Part shown: piece by piece, positions 6,580-6,663 of the stretch
How positions within the stretch are numbered: position 1 is the stretch's first letter
Layout: each line of letters starts with the position of its first letter
NCBI GenBank assembly: GCA_946886175.1
Contig: CAMPIA010000071.1
Span: forward strand, 1-6,663
Reading direction: 5' to 3'
From: an uncultured Altererythrobacter sp.
GTDB taxonomy: Bacteria > Pseudomonadota > Alphaproteobacteria > Sphingomonadales > Sphingomonadaceae
Length of the DNA stretch: 6,663 nt
The notes under the pieces: generated by a model
Database searches by the model: none
The model's input: the letters and a program-made list of their open reading frames with translations, nothing else
Told to the model about the DNA's origin: nothing
Program-made: the position numbers and the translations under genes

Positions 6580-6663
6580 TGTCTCAGTTTGAAAATAGCG
6601 ATACTTGACTTGGCACCCTGCCCGACATTTTTGGGTGTGGAAAACGCAGCAATTATCCCCATT
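6580..6663. other. AT-rich tail after the last gene, no gene supported
   Basis: The 84 bases after the lipoprotein stop are about 45% G/C by my count, against roughly 64% for the rest. They begin TGTCTCAG directly after the TAG. A CACCC/GGGTG inverted pair (6614-6618 and 6633-6637) has a 14-base loop and no following T-run, so it is not a convincing terminator. A minus-strand open frame crosses this tail but runs back into the lipoprotein gene and resembles nothing I know. The stretch may be intergenic or the end of an insertion sequence that continues past the window. Confidence 0.4.

Noticed and set aside
6605..6631. TTGACT as a -35 element for a downstream gene
   Set aside because: No good -10 element sits at the right spacing; CATTTT at 15 bases is weak and no downstream gene is visible in the window.
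6614..6637. CACCC/GGGTG inverted pair as a terminator
   Set aside because: The stem is five base pairs with a 14-base loop, and the T-run lies inside the loop rather than after the stem.
1..6663. CRISPR array, tRNA, rRNA, riboswitch or phage gene
   Set aside because: I saw no regularly spaced repeats, cloverleaf-like sequence or phage-type proteins; coding sequence covers nearly the whole window.

Overview
This GC-rich window (roughly 64% GC by eye) looks like a piece of alphaproteobacterial chromosome, most likely from a sphingomonad (Novosphingobium/Sphingobium/Sphingopyxis-like). The basis is the style of the TonB-dependent receptor (signal peptide, TIVVTAQRRE TonB box, IERVELLKGPQ plug motif, C-terminal Phe), the density of CGATCG-type words and the strong G/C third-position bias. 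The genus is an inference from style, not from a search.

Layout: four intact genes lie head to tail on the + strand and fill almost everything. (1) 109-1704 is a FadD-like long-chain acyl-CoA synthetase. (2) 1747-2808 is an AraC-family regulator with an N-terminal arabinose-binding-type domain (OruR/VirS type). (3) 2851-5106 is an outer-membrane TonB-dependent receptor without an N-terminal signalling domain. (4) 5125-6579 is a Tat-exported lipoprotein with a PA-like insert and a diverged M28-type metallopeptidase fold. The gaps are 42, 42 and 18 bp with no convincing terminator, so one transcript is likely. Bases 1-105 may hold the 3' end of an upstream gene. After 6579 the sequence turns AT-rich (about 45% GC over 84 bp) and has no gene I can support; it may be an insertion-sequence end or ordinary intergenic DNA.

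Working model (inference): the receptor takes up a bulky or scarce organic molecule. The outer-membrane-anchored lipoprotein trims or hydrolyses it on the surface or in the periplasm. The acyl-CoA ligase activates a released carboxylic acid as its CoA thioester for catabolism. The AraC-type protein senses the compound or a product. The substrate cannot be read from the sequence. The most unusual element is the lipoprotein: in an ungapped motif alignment its M28 catalytic Glu-Glu pair is replaced by His-Phe and two metal-ligand Asp positions are Glu, so it may be a variant hydrolase or no longer a peptidase.
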